Assembly (NCBI GenBank): GCA_009801085.1
Contig: VNWV01000001.1
Span: forward strand, 5,890,001-5,954,000
DNA length: 64,000 nucleotides
Reading direction: 5' to 3'
DNA from: Lasiodiplodia sp. COLG20
Taxonomy: Eukaryota > Ascomycota > Dothideomycetes > Botryosphaeriales > Botryosphaeriaceae
The notes below the pieces were generated by a model. It had not been told where the DNA came from. It worked only from the letters and a program-made list of their open reading frames with translations, and searched no databases. The translations under genes were made by a program, and so were the position numbers. This document shows, in pieces, positions 43,715 to 55,953 of the stretch. Every line of letters starts with the position of its first letter. Within the stretch, counting starts at the first letter, position 1.

Positions 43715-45070
43715 ATGCGATTTGCGAAGAGTGCCGGTGGCGCAGTGCTGCTTGCGGCGCAGCTGGCTCGCGCCCAATGCTCTGAGAAAGCCTATGCTCG
43801 AAGTTCTCTTGGAAAGCGTGCAGTGGAAGGTGTACCACAGTTCGTACTGGATTATGGTTGGTGCTTTTCCTCTTTTCTTTTTAAATGGAATAGTGAGCGA
43901 GTTTGAGGTGGAGTTTTTAATTTCTGTTTTGAACAAGCATTGCTTGGGTCATTCTGAAGAGGCCACTCTCTTTGCACTGTTTCACAGCTATCCCGTCTTC
44001 ATCTTATCTTCTTATACCTTCCAAATGATTCAACAGGATGACTGATTTTTCTCGTACAGCCCCGCTAAGCTACATCCACCACGAAGACGTTTACTTCCCT
44101 TCTGACCTGCAAGCACAAATTGATAATACTCAGCCAGAGGTTGACTTTAAAGTCGTTGCTGACGCTGAGTCTCCGCTCAATCTGGACAACCTGGATTCGC
44201 TCAACTCATTCGGTAAGGAGGTTTACCTTACTTCAAAGGATGATATCACGCAGAGTCCGCCTTGGCTGGGTGGTGTGAAACCCGACTGCAATGGAAAGAC
44301 GGACAACGCCATTACTGCAGCTGTCATTGTCAATGACAAGGGAAACGGGACGGTTGATGCCTTCTACATGTATTTCTATGCGTACAACTGGGGTGGCGTG
44401 GTGCTGGATCTACAGGTAGGAAATCACGTTGGGGACTGGGAGCACAATATGGTGCGCTTCGAAAACGGCGAGCCGAAATGGATGTGGTATTCGCAGCACA
44501 GCAACGGTCAGAACTTTGCCTACGACATCCTCCATAAATCCGGGGACCGCGTAAGTATCACCACCAAAGGAAAAAAGAAAACGAGAAAAAAAAGTAGTGG
44601 GCTAGTGATGGACTAACGTGAGTTATTCTTTTCTACAGCCCATCAACTACGTTGCCAATGGCACGCACGCCAACTATGCCATCCCCGGCACGCACGACCA
44701 CACCATCCCCAACTTCAACCTGCCCACCGGTCTCCTGCTCGACCACACCGAAGGACCCGACGATGGTGGCTTGCTCTGGGACCCGCTGCTCTCTGCCTAC
44801 TTCTACAACTACACCAACGCCACCGGCACCCCAACCTTCACCGTCCTCGGCGACGACGACTCCACTCCGACGTCATGGCTCAACTACCTCGGTAAATGGG
44901 GTGATGAGGAGTATCCGGAAGATGACGATAGACAGCAGCTGCTGTTCGGCGGCGCTGTTGCGAAGTATGCCAGTGGGCCGACGGGGCCGATCGCGAAGCA
45001 GCTGGATCGGAAGGAAGTCTGTCCGGAAAATGGCAACCTGTGCATCTACAGATGGATTTTGGCGCCGTGA
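43715..45070 (+). CDS. Vps62/TDA6-family secreted or vacuolar protein
   Basis: Exons are 43715-43856, 44060-44550 and 44639-45070, giving 354 aa. Residues 1-21 are a probable signal peptide (MRFAKSAGGAVLLAAQLARA). The spliced DYAPLSYIHHEDVYFPSDLQ, then FYMYFYAYNWGG, QVGNHVGDWEHNMVRFENGE and YVANGTHANYAIPGTHDH are hallmarks of the Vps62 (DUF946) family, named for a yeast vacuolar sorting mutant; the biochemical function is unknown. The C-terminal region carries WLNYLGKWGDEEYP and ends in a short Cys-containing loop. The first intron is long (203 nt) with a GTTGGT donor, the only long intron of this gene. It has N-glycosylation sequons (for example NYTNATG). Confidence 0.82.
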
Positions 45071-45513
45071 GTGTGGGGGCTGGCTTTCACCTTTCTTTCT
45101 CAGTGTAGATATGTTGCGGATGATTGATGCTTGGGGTATTTATCTTCGTAATGTTCATATTTTACACCTTCAATACGAGCGCGGCGGAGGGGATGCATGT
45201 TGGTTTGCAGTTTATTGATATTCATTAGAATGCGGCAGCGGAGCTGTTGGAGAACTTCGGTTCGAATAAAGTATAAGGCTGAACCTTATTACCAGGTTGA
45301 GGCAAGCGCATTGACTGTTCCGTGGATGTGAAAGCAGGTCCAGATGAATCTTTAAATAATCTGCCGAAGAGACGCGCCCTGGCGGTGACGTAGCGCGGCG
45401 CGTCGCGGGAATGGAGCTTGGGCCGCGCCTGGCTGACATCGGCCCCTCTACGCCTCGTATCTCACCTGGTTGCCGCAACACTCTGCTGCGCGCTGCCACT
45501 CGCCGTCGCCACC
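45071..45513. other. Intergenic region between Vps62-like and F-box genes
   Basis: The 443-bp 3' flank of the Vps62-like gene and promoter of the F-box gene; nothing else was recognised. Confidence 0.5.
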
Positions 45514-48508
45514 ATGCAGCTGCCCGAGTCTGGTTCGTCGGTAAGCTCGCTGGGTCACCTTGCAGCGAAACGAAGAAGCCTAACGGCGTTCCAGCCTCTA
45601 CTGTCGCTACCGGACGAGCTGGTGCTAGACGTTCTCCACTACCTCGAACTGGGCGACTTGTTCGAACTCGCCCAAACTTGCCGCTGGGGCTACCGCTTGG
45701 CTGTTCCCCTGCTCTGGAAGGATGTCGAGCTCAAGGATTGCTGGACCCTGCATCCGCGCGCGTCGAGGCCGCAGTTCAAAGCCCAAAGAGTCATCGGCGA
45801 GCTGGCAGACGAACATGACGATACGCCTATAATTAAGAAGCTGCTGGTATTGGCAACGTGAGGCCGGAAGCATATGCGCCCAAGGGCCACAGGCTGATAT
45901 GCTGCAGCAACCCGTCCATTGCCTATCATGTCCAGACCGTCCTCCACCGCTGCCACCTTCCAACGCCCAGCATCTACCACGAGCTCCCGCTCTTCTGCTT
46001 TCGCTCGCTTACCCTCTCCAACGATAGCCGCACCCACAAGCTCCTCATGCTGGCCATTCGGAACATGACAAACGTGCATACCCTGAGGATCATATACGGT
46101 CATTACTTCCTTGCATATGGACTCATCTGGGGCTTCCTGCATCCCCATCGTCCAAGAAATGTGCCTTTGAAGCGCTTATGGCTCGAGTACTGCTCGCTGT
46201 CTATGCCAGAGCCCGGCCCAATTGGCTCGTCATTTTGGCCTGACCTCTCAGGCTTAACCAGTCTGAGACTCAGGCGTCTAAGCTATCTCAACGACCTCAC
46301 ACAGAGGAATGTCATAACTCAGGGCATGGCTTTGAGTAGGGCCCAACTCCATCGAAGGATGCTGCAAAATGGTATTGGAGGAGAATACATGACCACCATA
46401 GATAAAGTGGTCCCTGATGGCACCGTGTCCCCTGCCTCACTATCCGAAGCAGCTCGGCTGGACAAGATCATCTATGACGCTTTACCCGAGGCCAAAGAGT
46501 TTCTGGAGTCCACCCATGTGCCGGAGGATCAGCAATTTGAAAAAGCCCGGCCTGCTGTCCCCGCCGACTTCTTAAAGACTCTGCTGAAAGACTCCGCTGC
46601 TACATTAACCTCGTTAAATCTCGATATGCTCCTCTCCGATGACGCGTACCGAAACCGCGAAGAATGGCTCATCAGGGACATGTTTTCCCGCCTGAGCCAT
46701 TTGCGTTTTCCTTACCTCCGTGCGTTCCAGCTGCGCAATGTCATGACTCCGTGGACTACGTAAGTTTCCCAAGCCCCCATATGAAGCCATGTCTAACGCT
46801 ATGTTACAGGTTACCGAGAGGAACATATTTACTTGATAGATTAGACACACCTGGCTCTCCGACGCCAGTTATCGATTTCTTGGAATTCATGGACGCCCAC
46901 CCGAACATCTCATGCCTGTCTTGGCCAATGGAAAACTTCTTTAGCCACCAACGCTCAGATGGCGAGGCAGCAATCCAACAGGACCGTGTCATCTCCAACC
47001 TTGCCCGCACATTGAAGGAACTACGGGTGGATACGACCTTCCATCCTGATGCAGAAAGGGACCATTCGGGAGACTTCCGATACCCACTGGCAGCCAAGGG
47101 ACGGCGGTGGCACTTCATTACCAGATTTGCTTCTCGAATGACCAAGGTTGAACACCTGAAGATGGAAGGCGGAATACCCCGTGAGGAGAAGCATGAGACT
47201 GTTCGGGCACTGTGGCAATGCCCTCTTAACAAGATCGTCATGATCGCGAATTCGAGTCCTATTGGAAACTGCTGGGGAAGCAGCGACTTGTTCCAAACGG
47301 TCCCCGATGACGACGACTGGGACTTGGATGACGAGGACCTTAATGCTTTGAAAGATACGGCAGCAAAAGCACCCACCCCTCCCGGTCAAGATTTTGAATT
47401 CGCACCACAATACGACTGGCTCCGCGGATCTCTAATGCTGCACACTGTCGCGTCGTTCCACGCTGACACGGTTACTGAACTCAAGTTCTGCGGATACGTA
47501 GGCGCACCGATTCTTTTCGCCCCTACTGAGCTCTCGCATCCACTTCTATCACCTCTGCGTCACTTCCACAATCTGAGAAATCTTACCATGAGTATGTGGC
47601 TGGATACAAACTTCGAGGATCGCCACCGCGACGAAGAAATTATACAATTCTGGCTCAACACCCGCGACCCGGACACAACGGCCATGGTTCTTGTTGTCCC
47701 CGATGACGGCTCCTCGTCGGAATCCGAATTCAATATCGAGGATAGCGACGTGGAAATGCGGCCGCCAACGCCGCCCTCACCCCAGCCGCCAACCACCCCT
47801 CCAGGTGCCGCAGACCCTGAACTACAATTCTACCACCACCTCCAGAACCACATCGCCGCCAACCCGGCCAATCCGCACCCACTTCCGGATCCACCGGAAG
47901 AAGTCTCCCAAGCACAACAGCAACCACCACCTGCCCCCGACGCCACCACCAATCACAACCACGAAAACGACAACCACCAACCCCCCGCCGCCATCGCCCA
48001 GCACAACACGACCCACCACCTCGTCGCTGTCACGGCCGACCCCGTCACCGGGCCCGAGCCCGTTCTCGCCTCGTCCCGCCAGCTCTCGTGGCCGCGCCGC
48101 CTGCACACCATGTACGCGCCCCGCGCCCTCGCCGGCCAGGTCGCCCGCCAGATCGGCCCGTACCTGTCGCCGCAGGCGAAGGCGCGTCCGGGCGCCATCG
48201 GAGCCGCCGGTGCCGGCGCCGGCGAGGGCGTCGTGGTCAGGGCGAGTTTTTGCTTGGGCCACAGCGCTGGGTGGGGCACTGTTTTTGACATCGATGTGGG
48301 CGTGGGATTGGGGAGGGGTGGCGGCGGTGCTGGTGTTGGAAGTAGTAACGGTGGTGCTGGCGCTAGCAGTGCGGCCGGCGGCGAGGGGGTGAGAGGTGAT
48401 TGGAGCATCGGGACGGGAGAGGGGAAGGTGCTCTGGTGGGAAGGCCCGAGAGAAGAGGGCGAGCGGCGGAGGTGGTGGGGCAAGCTGAAGGCGAGACGGT
48501 GGTTTTGA
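45514..48508 (+). CDS. F-box domain protein with leucine-rich region
   Basis: Exons are 45514-45857, 45908-46759 and 46810-48508, giving 964 aa; both introns are 50 nt and in phase. Residues about 28-75 form an F-box (LLSLPDELVLDVLHYLELGD then LFELAQTCRWGYRLAVPLLW), which should bind Skp1 in an SCF ubiquitin ligase. The centre (about 120-640) has leucine-rich, irregular repeat-like segments such as TNVHTLRIIYGH, LTSLRLRRLSYL and LRNLTMSMWLDT, a pattern common to fungal F-box/LRR-like proteins that select substrates. The last about 280 residues are low-complexity: Pro/Asn/His-rich, then Gly/Ala-rich, then Trp/Arg at the end. The substrate cannot be inferred. The start codon sits in a good context (ACCATGC). 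Confidence 0.78.
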
Positions 48509-48986
48509 ATGGGGAAATATCAGGCCTGGGAAGTGCTCTCGTTTCCTTGTGGGCGAGCCGGCTCCGATGGAGGGTAGCTGAGTCTGGGGCGGTTTGAGGG
48601 GATGGGCTGGGTTGCTGGTCAACAACATGGGGCTCGGTTGTAACTGATAATGGGAGTTTGGTGTTAATGCTGATCAACGGCGGGGCGATATACGGATATA
48701 TTTAGGTAGTACAGGCACGCAAGTGCGTGCTGTTTATTCAAAAAAAGTTGGAATGCACGCCTTAGGAAGAGTGCCATTTTGCTTTTCACGATATGAGCCA
48801 CTCGCTTACTTGCTTCTCGGGAGCAGGTTCAGTCAGAAGAATCTCTTCTATTCGTTGCTCTTTGGATCTGTGACATCTCCATATATCTTCACTGAACCCG
48901 GAAAATAACTGATATTTATCTTTTTGGCGATCCTCCTCCTACCTCTTCCTCTGCTGCTCTGATATCTCTTTTTCCGCTTGCTTCGC
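48509..48986. other. Intergenic region between convergent F-box and AspRS genes
   Basis: 478 bp of converging 3' flanks. No gene was recognised. Confidence 0.5.
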
Positions 48987-50779
48987 TTAGGGCAGGATCC
49001 TCTGGGGGTCACGGGGGAAGAGGCTGGCAAGGCGGACATTGCCGACGCCAGCCCAGAAGCTGACGATACGCTCAAGACCGAAGCCACCACCGGCGTGGGG
49101 AGGACAGCCGTAGCGGAAGCCGTCGACGTAGTCCTTGAGACCGGGGCCGTCGGGGTTGACAGGGGGGTCCATGGACTTGCAGCGCTGGGTAAGAAGGGTG
49201 GGGTCGTGGACACGCTGGGCGCCGGACATGATCTCCTGGCCGCGCATGAACATGTCGTACGAGTTGGAGAGCTGCGGGTCGTGCGGCGAGGGCATCGTGT
49301 AGAACGGCCTCACCGCGAGCGGGAACTGGTCGAGGACGTAGAAGTCGGAGCCGTACTTCTCGAGAACGAGCTTGCCAAGGAGCTTCTCTTGAGGGGTGCT
49401 GTTGGGAGGAAGGTGGTTAGCATCACTGTTTTCGGGGAAAGTATGAGTGAAAGGGAGGGCAATGAGCGTACCTCAGATCCTCGTAGTCACCAAGCTCCTC
49501 TCCGGCTTCGCGGAGCATCTTAACACCCTCCTTGAAGGGGATGATGGGGACCTTGCCGTTCTCGGGCAGCTTGAAGTCCTCAATGGTGTTCTTGCCGCCG
49601 CTGGCCCACTCGCGGACGATGTCGGTCTCCTTGCTGTAGCGCTCGCGCAGGCCCTTGAAGATAAACAGAAGCATCTCGACGATCAGGTCAACCACCTCGT
49701 GGTAGTCCTCCTCGAAGGCCATCTCCATATCGAGACCGGTGAACTCGGTCAAGTGGCGAGCGGTGTTGCTGTTCTCGGCACGGAATACGGGGCCGACCTC
49801 GAAGACGCGCTCGAAGCCGCCGGCAATGAGCATCTGCTTGTACAGCTGGGGCGACTGGGCCAAGTAGGCCTTGCGGTCGAAGTAGGTGCACTCGAAGACG
49901 TTGCTGCCACCTTCGGACGCAGCGCCCAGCAGCTTCGGCGTCTGGATCTGCGTGAAGCCCTTGGACTGCATGTACTCGGCGTACAGTGCGCAGATACCGC
50001 TCTTGATGCGGAAAATGGCACGGTTGTGCGACGCGCGCAGGTCCAGCACGCGGTTGTCGAGACGGGTAGCCAGGGCGACACGAGGACGCTCGCCTTCCTT
50101 GGCCTCCTCCCCCTCAGCGGTGGTACCCTCCTCAGGAAGCGGGCGCTCAGCGTCCTCGACCTGCAGCGGCAGCTGAGGCTCGGCCTTGGAGATGATGTAT
50201 AGCTTCTGGATGTGGACCTCGAGGTTCTTGAGCGTCGCGCTCTTGATGGGCTCCTTGACGCCGCGCACCAGGCCGTGGACCAAGACAATGGACTGAGCGT
50301 TGACGCTGCCAGCGAACTTGACCATCTGCCGCGACAGCTTCTCGCTCGCTGCCACGACGGCCTGAATCGTCTCATCACCCTGGCGCAGGTTCAGGAAGGC
50401 CAGCTTCGCCGACTGCGAACGAGCGTTGATGACGGTGCATCGGAACGCGACCGGCTCGTCCTGCTCCTTGAGCTCGGTGAACTTGACGCGCTGCTGGCCC
50501 GAGGGGGTGTAGGGGACGGAGCCGATCATGGGAAGCTCGCCGTAGTCGTCCTTGGACACGTCGTTGGCGGCGTCGGCGCCCTGCTGCTTGAGGCGCTCGG
50601 CCATTTCGCGTTCCTTCGCCGCCGCCTTCTTCGCAGCCTGTAGAGAAATGGTGTCAATTGCACGTCCGGCGGTCATGTCTGTCGAACTTGCGAACCTTCT
50701 CGGCTTCCTTCTGAGCCTTCTTGAGGGCATTCTTGGACGGCGCAGCAGCGCCCTCAGCGGGGGGTGCGTTCTCAGCCAT
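48987..50779 (-). CDS. DPS1: Aspartate--tRNA ligase, cytoplasmic
   Basis: This class IIb synthetase charges tRNA-Asp in the cytosol. Exons are 50779-50696, 50637-49472 and 49398-48987, giving 553 aa, the usual length. A Lys/Ala-rich N-terminal extension ([14 protein letters not shown]) precedes an OB-fold anticodon-binding domain ([20 protein letters not shown]). The catalytic core follows: [60 protein letters not shown] (motif 2), and [20 protein letters not shown] plus [11 protein letters not shown] (motif 3 and the eukaryotic/archaeal C-terminus). Intron 1 (50638-50695) has an unusual donor, GTTCGC, but is required to join the ATG exon to the conserved frame. An ATG inside this intron is in frame with exon 2. 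Confidence 0.94.
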
Positions 50780-51537
50780 TGTAGATGTCTGTGGACTCGA
50801 AAACGGGGATCGACGGCTGGAGTGTGGAGCGGAATATATAGCACGGTCCTCGGGGTGCGGTGACCGTGTTGGGCGTGGGGTGACGGAGGTGGTTGTTGAT
50901 ATGAGTCGAAAATTCCGCTCGCCGGCCAGGCGGGGTGACGTGTGGTGGGGTGCTCCCGCGCCCAAGCCAAGCTTCCGCCGCCGCCCTGTGGATCCTTCTA
51001 TTTCCGTAGGACCCCATGTCCAAGTATACACTCGTCACTCAATGTCACGGCAAGGAACTCCCAATGCCCGCTCTTCCATGAACTATATTTTTAGGCTGTC
51101 CGGACCGCATTGTGGCTAAAGTTCTACCTACCGTGAGCTCACCCGACTGGTGACTCAGAACACCGCCTCAAGGTCACTTTGCAGACACCAGCGGTACTCA
51201 TTGCAAACCACTCGGAACTCGATTGACTAATTGGCCCTCGCTAGCCCCAAAATGCCGGTCCAGAAAGCAGAGCAAGCGGCGGGCGAAATTAACCCGCTCG
51301 CATCCATCCCACCACCATCCCATCATTAGTATTAAGCCGTAGACGCCATCGCTATGTGAAGGACCACCGAATGCAATATGCAGACCGTGACGAATGAGCC
51401 GTTCCTAGGAAAAGAAATAAACAAACCGCCGCAGAGTACCCTAAACTAGAGGTACGAGAATCGAAGTCCCTACGAGAGCCAACGGCTCCCAGTCTCCAAG
51501 GGGAGCAGAAAGTGTAAGCACACTAACGTGTAACATC
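50780..51537. other. AspRS promoter and 3' flank of KOG1
   Basis: 758 bp containing the AspRS upstream region and the 3' flank of the Kog1 gene. Short open frames are unsupported. Confidence 0.5.
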
Positions 51538-54500
51538 TCACTCGCGGTCGCCGTCGAGATAGTTGCCCAGCCCGCTGCACTCGTAAATGTTGATGTGTGA
51601 GTCGTGCAGAGCGGAGCCTGCAATCATCATCCTGTGTGGATGGAAGGCTGTCGTCGAGATGGGGGTATACCGCTTGTTTTGCAAGAACCCTGAGTATGGC
51701 TCAAAGTTTGACAGGTGCTTGCCGCTGTTCAGGTTCATGAGCTTGACAACATGACGCTCGGTGCCACTGTGACTGTCAGCACTACTCGGCACAAGTCAAG
51801 ACTGATGCACTTACACTGCAAAGACTGGCGCATGCTCGTGCACGCTCAAGCTTCTGAGCGTGTCTCTCGTCGCTTGAACCGTCTTTACACTGCGATCCAT
51901 GCGGATATCCCACAGTTTGACTTCGCCGTCGCGACAGGCGCTAACAAGCTCGCGTTGGCCGCCGCGCTGGAGGTGGATGTTTGTGATCCACTGCTTGTGC
52001 TCCTTCCAGACCTTTACCATTTCACGCTTCTTTTCCATGCGCTGGTCGTAGATGCGCACTGCACCGTCGCCGAAGCCCGCTGCAAACACCTGCCCTTCGA
52101 CTTGGTCCGATGTAAGCGAGGTGATGCATGAGCCCGATCGGGCGTTAATATCCTGACCATTCCAGTCAGCACCGAGCAAATTCCGCACCAAATGCGACCA
52201 AGCTTACCTGCGTGCATGTTTCGCTTCCAGCATTCCACACGCGGATTACACGAACATCACCCGCCACCAAAATGTGGCCACGACCTTGCTGCCAGTCGAA
52301 GACGAGCCCAGCATATCTGTTGCTGGGGACCAGGTCGGTCAGGGCGCGGAAAGCTGATACAAGCTCTATCTTGTTCGGGTTCTCATAGTCACGGTAAAGC
52401 TTGATGACGCCATCAGACGAACCAGTCATCAACAACGCCTGGTCATCCTCGTTGATGAACTTGACTTCCGTCATCTTCGATCCGACCGGGTTGCCGTTCG
52501 AAAATCGGTTGAGGCGAGTCTGGCGTTCCCAGTCCCAGACGCTACAAGAAATCAGGCAGGTGGTTCTTTGGAGGACTAACAAAGTGGATACTTGACTTAC
52601 CAAACAGTGTCGCTATCGTCAGTGACGATAAGGTGTTCCTCAAACTGATGGAAGCACATCTTCATAGGCTGGCTGCCATTGTTGAAGAATCCCTTCGGCC
52701 GATCCCACCGGTTGCTTCCTGCAACATCCTTCAGTGGCTGCGTCTCAGCAATTATCTTGTCATTCCGATTACGACGCCACAGCCGCATGTTGTAGTCCAT
52801 GCTGCCAGGTTCATCGGCCTCGGTAGGCTTCATTTGGGGCTCGCGGAAGTATTCCGCTGACCATTCGAAGAACCTGCTCTTCAAAGGTATGCTTGGCTTC
52901 TGGTGAAGGTTACGCCGCCTGTAAGTCCGCGTTGCCGGGACTTTATCCGGAGCGTTGGATGATGCTGCTGTGCGGATCGAGTCCTTTTCGTCAGGTGGGC
53001 GGTTCCACTCGCTCGGAATCCGCCCGCGCGACCCAACCGTGTTAGACCTAGTTGGGCTCTTCATGCTGTTCACTGGACTGCCGTCGGAGCTTGAGTGAGA
53101 GCCGAATGCCAAGTTCTTGAGAGATGCGGCGACACTTGCAGTCCTGCGCATACCGGCAGACAAGAAGCCGTCTTGCTTTGATGGAGTAGACGGCTCAGCT
53201 GACTGGGATGGTTGCGGCACGGAATGAGACTGGTCTGCGTATGAGCTGCGAGGGGCCTTCTTCTTGGCTTCAGCACTAATCTGGGCGATTTCATCCATTA
53301 GAGCTTGCGCGTACGAAGCGAGAGGTGACTCAAGGACTGCGTTGAGCACGTAGTCGACTATTATGCAAGCATTGTCCGCCACCTCCGGGTTAGGATCAAC
53401 CGAAAGGATAAGGATATCCTTCCACATAGCCGAAAAAACAGTATTCTGCGGCAGGCTGCTGGGCGACTCTGTTCCATCTTGCGGGCTGGACCGAGTTCCC
53501 ATGACTTGTGCGTCGCCATTGACTTCTTCAGCACCCTCATGCGCTTTTCGAAGCGCATTTCGCTCTTCCTGTAGTTGCTTGAAAGCAGCAACGACGAACT
53601 TGTTGTCATATCGTGCAACAAAGGTGGAGAAGAAGACCAAGAGCTCTTTCCGGACCATGCTGTTACCATCATGTGCCATGAATAGCAGGTTCCCGGCGAT
53701 TGACTCCTCGATTTGCGCGACCTGGGGGGTGACATCGGGAATGCCCAAGAAAGTAGTAAGGGCATGTAGCATTGAAGCCCTCACCTCAGCGACCGGATCT
53801 GTCCGCAGGAAAAGCAAGCGTTGGTGGGCCTGAACTTGGATACCAGTCCACTTGGCCTCGGGGTAGTCAACCCACAGCATGCTCAGACACAGGCATGACC
53901 ATTGACGGAGAAGGGGATTGTGGAGATCTCCAAGGTGGCCCAGACAGCTTTCAAAGACATCTGGACTTAGCGAAACGACCTGGCCTTGGTGGAAATCCTT
54001 GCAGAACATGGCAACAATGAACGCACACATAGCACGATGCTCGCTCTGATTACCGATTGGGATGCCTGAGTTAGGGTTGAGGATGCTGATAAAGTAGGTG
54101 TATCCGTTATCCTTGAGCAGATCGGTCTGACATGACTGGTCAACCGCCAAGATGCGTGCCCAGATGAAAACCATGACGGGCTTCAGTTCCATGGCTTGTG
54201 ACTGTAGAAGCTTTAGAACGTAAGGGAAGATACCGATGCTCAAGGCTAGGTTCACGGCCCATGGTCCAAGATCCAGGAACTTGCTGAGCAAGATCAAAGC
54301 ACGGAGACGATGTACTTGACTGAGAAGAACCTGCAGCACAATAGGAAGTTGCTCAGGTACTCTTTGCTCCATGGCACCCCCTTGGTCGAGATATACCTCG
54401 AAAGCGGTGAGCTGTTCCGCAAAGAAGTTGGAGTGCTGATATTCGTATTGCTTCTCTCCTCGCTCCGCAGCGATCAAATTCGGCAACTGAGCAAGGATCA

Positions 54501-55953
54501 TCTCAACAGCCAAGTCCCAGCTCTTCCACAGCGGATGATCATGAGTCTCGGGGATCTCGGGGTAGCACTGAGGATGACAGTGATAGACTCGCATTATACG
54601 CTGGGCCAACAGGAAATTGCGAAAGAGAGCCGCGACCATCAGATCCTGGCGGAAGAGCTTCTTGAACAGCGGCTTGGACAGCGAGTTCCATGCAATAGTG
54701 TCTGTGATAGCAGTGAATATCCAATTCAGCTCACCAATCGGAGTACGCCTTTCAGAAACACGCCCTGGAATGTTTGCCGCATCCTGGAGCGTTATCCCGG
54801 TCGGCAGGGGATTTTGGAGAATGAAAAACCGGACAGCCATCTCAATGGGTGTTGTCAAGCACGACGTGAATACGTCAGCTGGAAGGTCAGGATTGGTGGG
54901 CAGAGTTTCCTTTTCTCTACAAGCTGCCAGATGAATGCAGTCGCTGAAATCCATGATCTCGGCATTGGGTTCCCTTCTCAGCACTTCGGCGTTCTCTTGT
55001 TCATGCTTCTCGGCAAATTTGTTGAAATTCTGAATGATGAGACCTGCATCGGAGCAGTCATACACGAAAAGACTTGGTGCGCCTAGCCACGACTGTAAAT
55101 CGTATAGTGAGATGGGAATGTACTGAGTGTAATTCCTGTTGAAGACCCATATCTCTCCCGACGAGGTCGGCCTCGGCACGCCATGGCCGTTGTAGTGGAA
55201 TAGAACACGCTCATTGCGTGCGTTCTTACGCAATGTGGAGCAGTACCTGCGCGTCTCGTCGACAGTCGGGTCAAGGCAGAGCTTGTAGCGGGTGCGCATG
55301 CTGAGTTGCTCATACTGGGTCTGCAGCGCCTTGCCGATGTTGTTCATAGGCGTGTGACCGGAGGTACCGGTTGAAATGGTAGGGTCAATCCAGCACTCCA
55401 ATTTCGCGCACGGATTGGTCTTTATGACGTCCGGAGGGTCCACGCCAATGTTCAGGCAAAGGGCCAGCACAGCCGAGACTGTCTTCAGCCTGTCCTTCAT
55501 GCGCCACTCCTGGAGCGGGTACGTCTCGCTGTCGTCCTTCGGATTTCCATTCGTTTCATGCTTCTTGTCGGTGAAGTACATGAAAAAGGTCGAACTCAAC
55601 AGGTTCTGGTATTCCTCCGAGGTGAGTTGAGACTCCCAGCCGTGGCGGATTGTCCACTCCGCATCTCCATTCTCGTGTTCGTCATCGTCTCGGTCTTGAT
55701 GCTCGTTGTGTCGCGGCCCAAAGTCGCTCTTTGCGCGCAGCATAAGCGGTCGTGCGGGCGCAGATCCGTTTGCGCCGTTCACGCGAGGTTCGGCCATGGT
55801 TCCGCTGCGGCGCTCGCGCGCTCTGGTGGCAGATGATGAGCGCGGGCTTGGTGCGTCGTCTCGGCGGTCGGGGTGCGGGTCGTTGACGTGTGAAGGCGGG
55901 AGGTCGGCGGATTGAGGATGATTCGCCCCAGGCGTTGACGTGAGAACCCTCAT
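51538..55953 (-). CDS. KOG1: TORC1 subunit Kog1/Raptor
   Basis: Kog1/Raptor recruits substrates to TOR complex 1 at the vacuole and is essential for nutrient signalling. Exons are 55953-52601, 52541-52208, 52152-51815 and 51766-51538, giving 1417 aa. Residues about 110-320 are the raptor N-terminal conserved, caspase-like domain (LALCLNIGVDPPDVIKTNPC, FHYNGHGVPRPTSSGEIWVF, SWLGAPSLFVYDCSDAG). The middle has HEAT-type helices (PIVLQVLLSQVHRLRALILL, FLDLGPWAVNLALSIGIFPY, SCLCLSMLWVDYPEAKW). A Ser-rich linker near 900-1050 follows. The C-terminal about 320 residues form WD40 repeats, all recovered across three introns (DDSDTVCVWDWE; VIRVWNAGSETCTQ; FGDGAVRIYDQR; GEVKLWDIRMD). A second Met 52 residues in (MAEPRVNGANG) is an alternative start. 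The catalytic dyad of true caspases is not expected in raptor. Confidence 0.95.
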
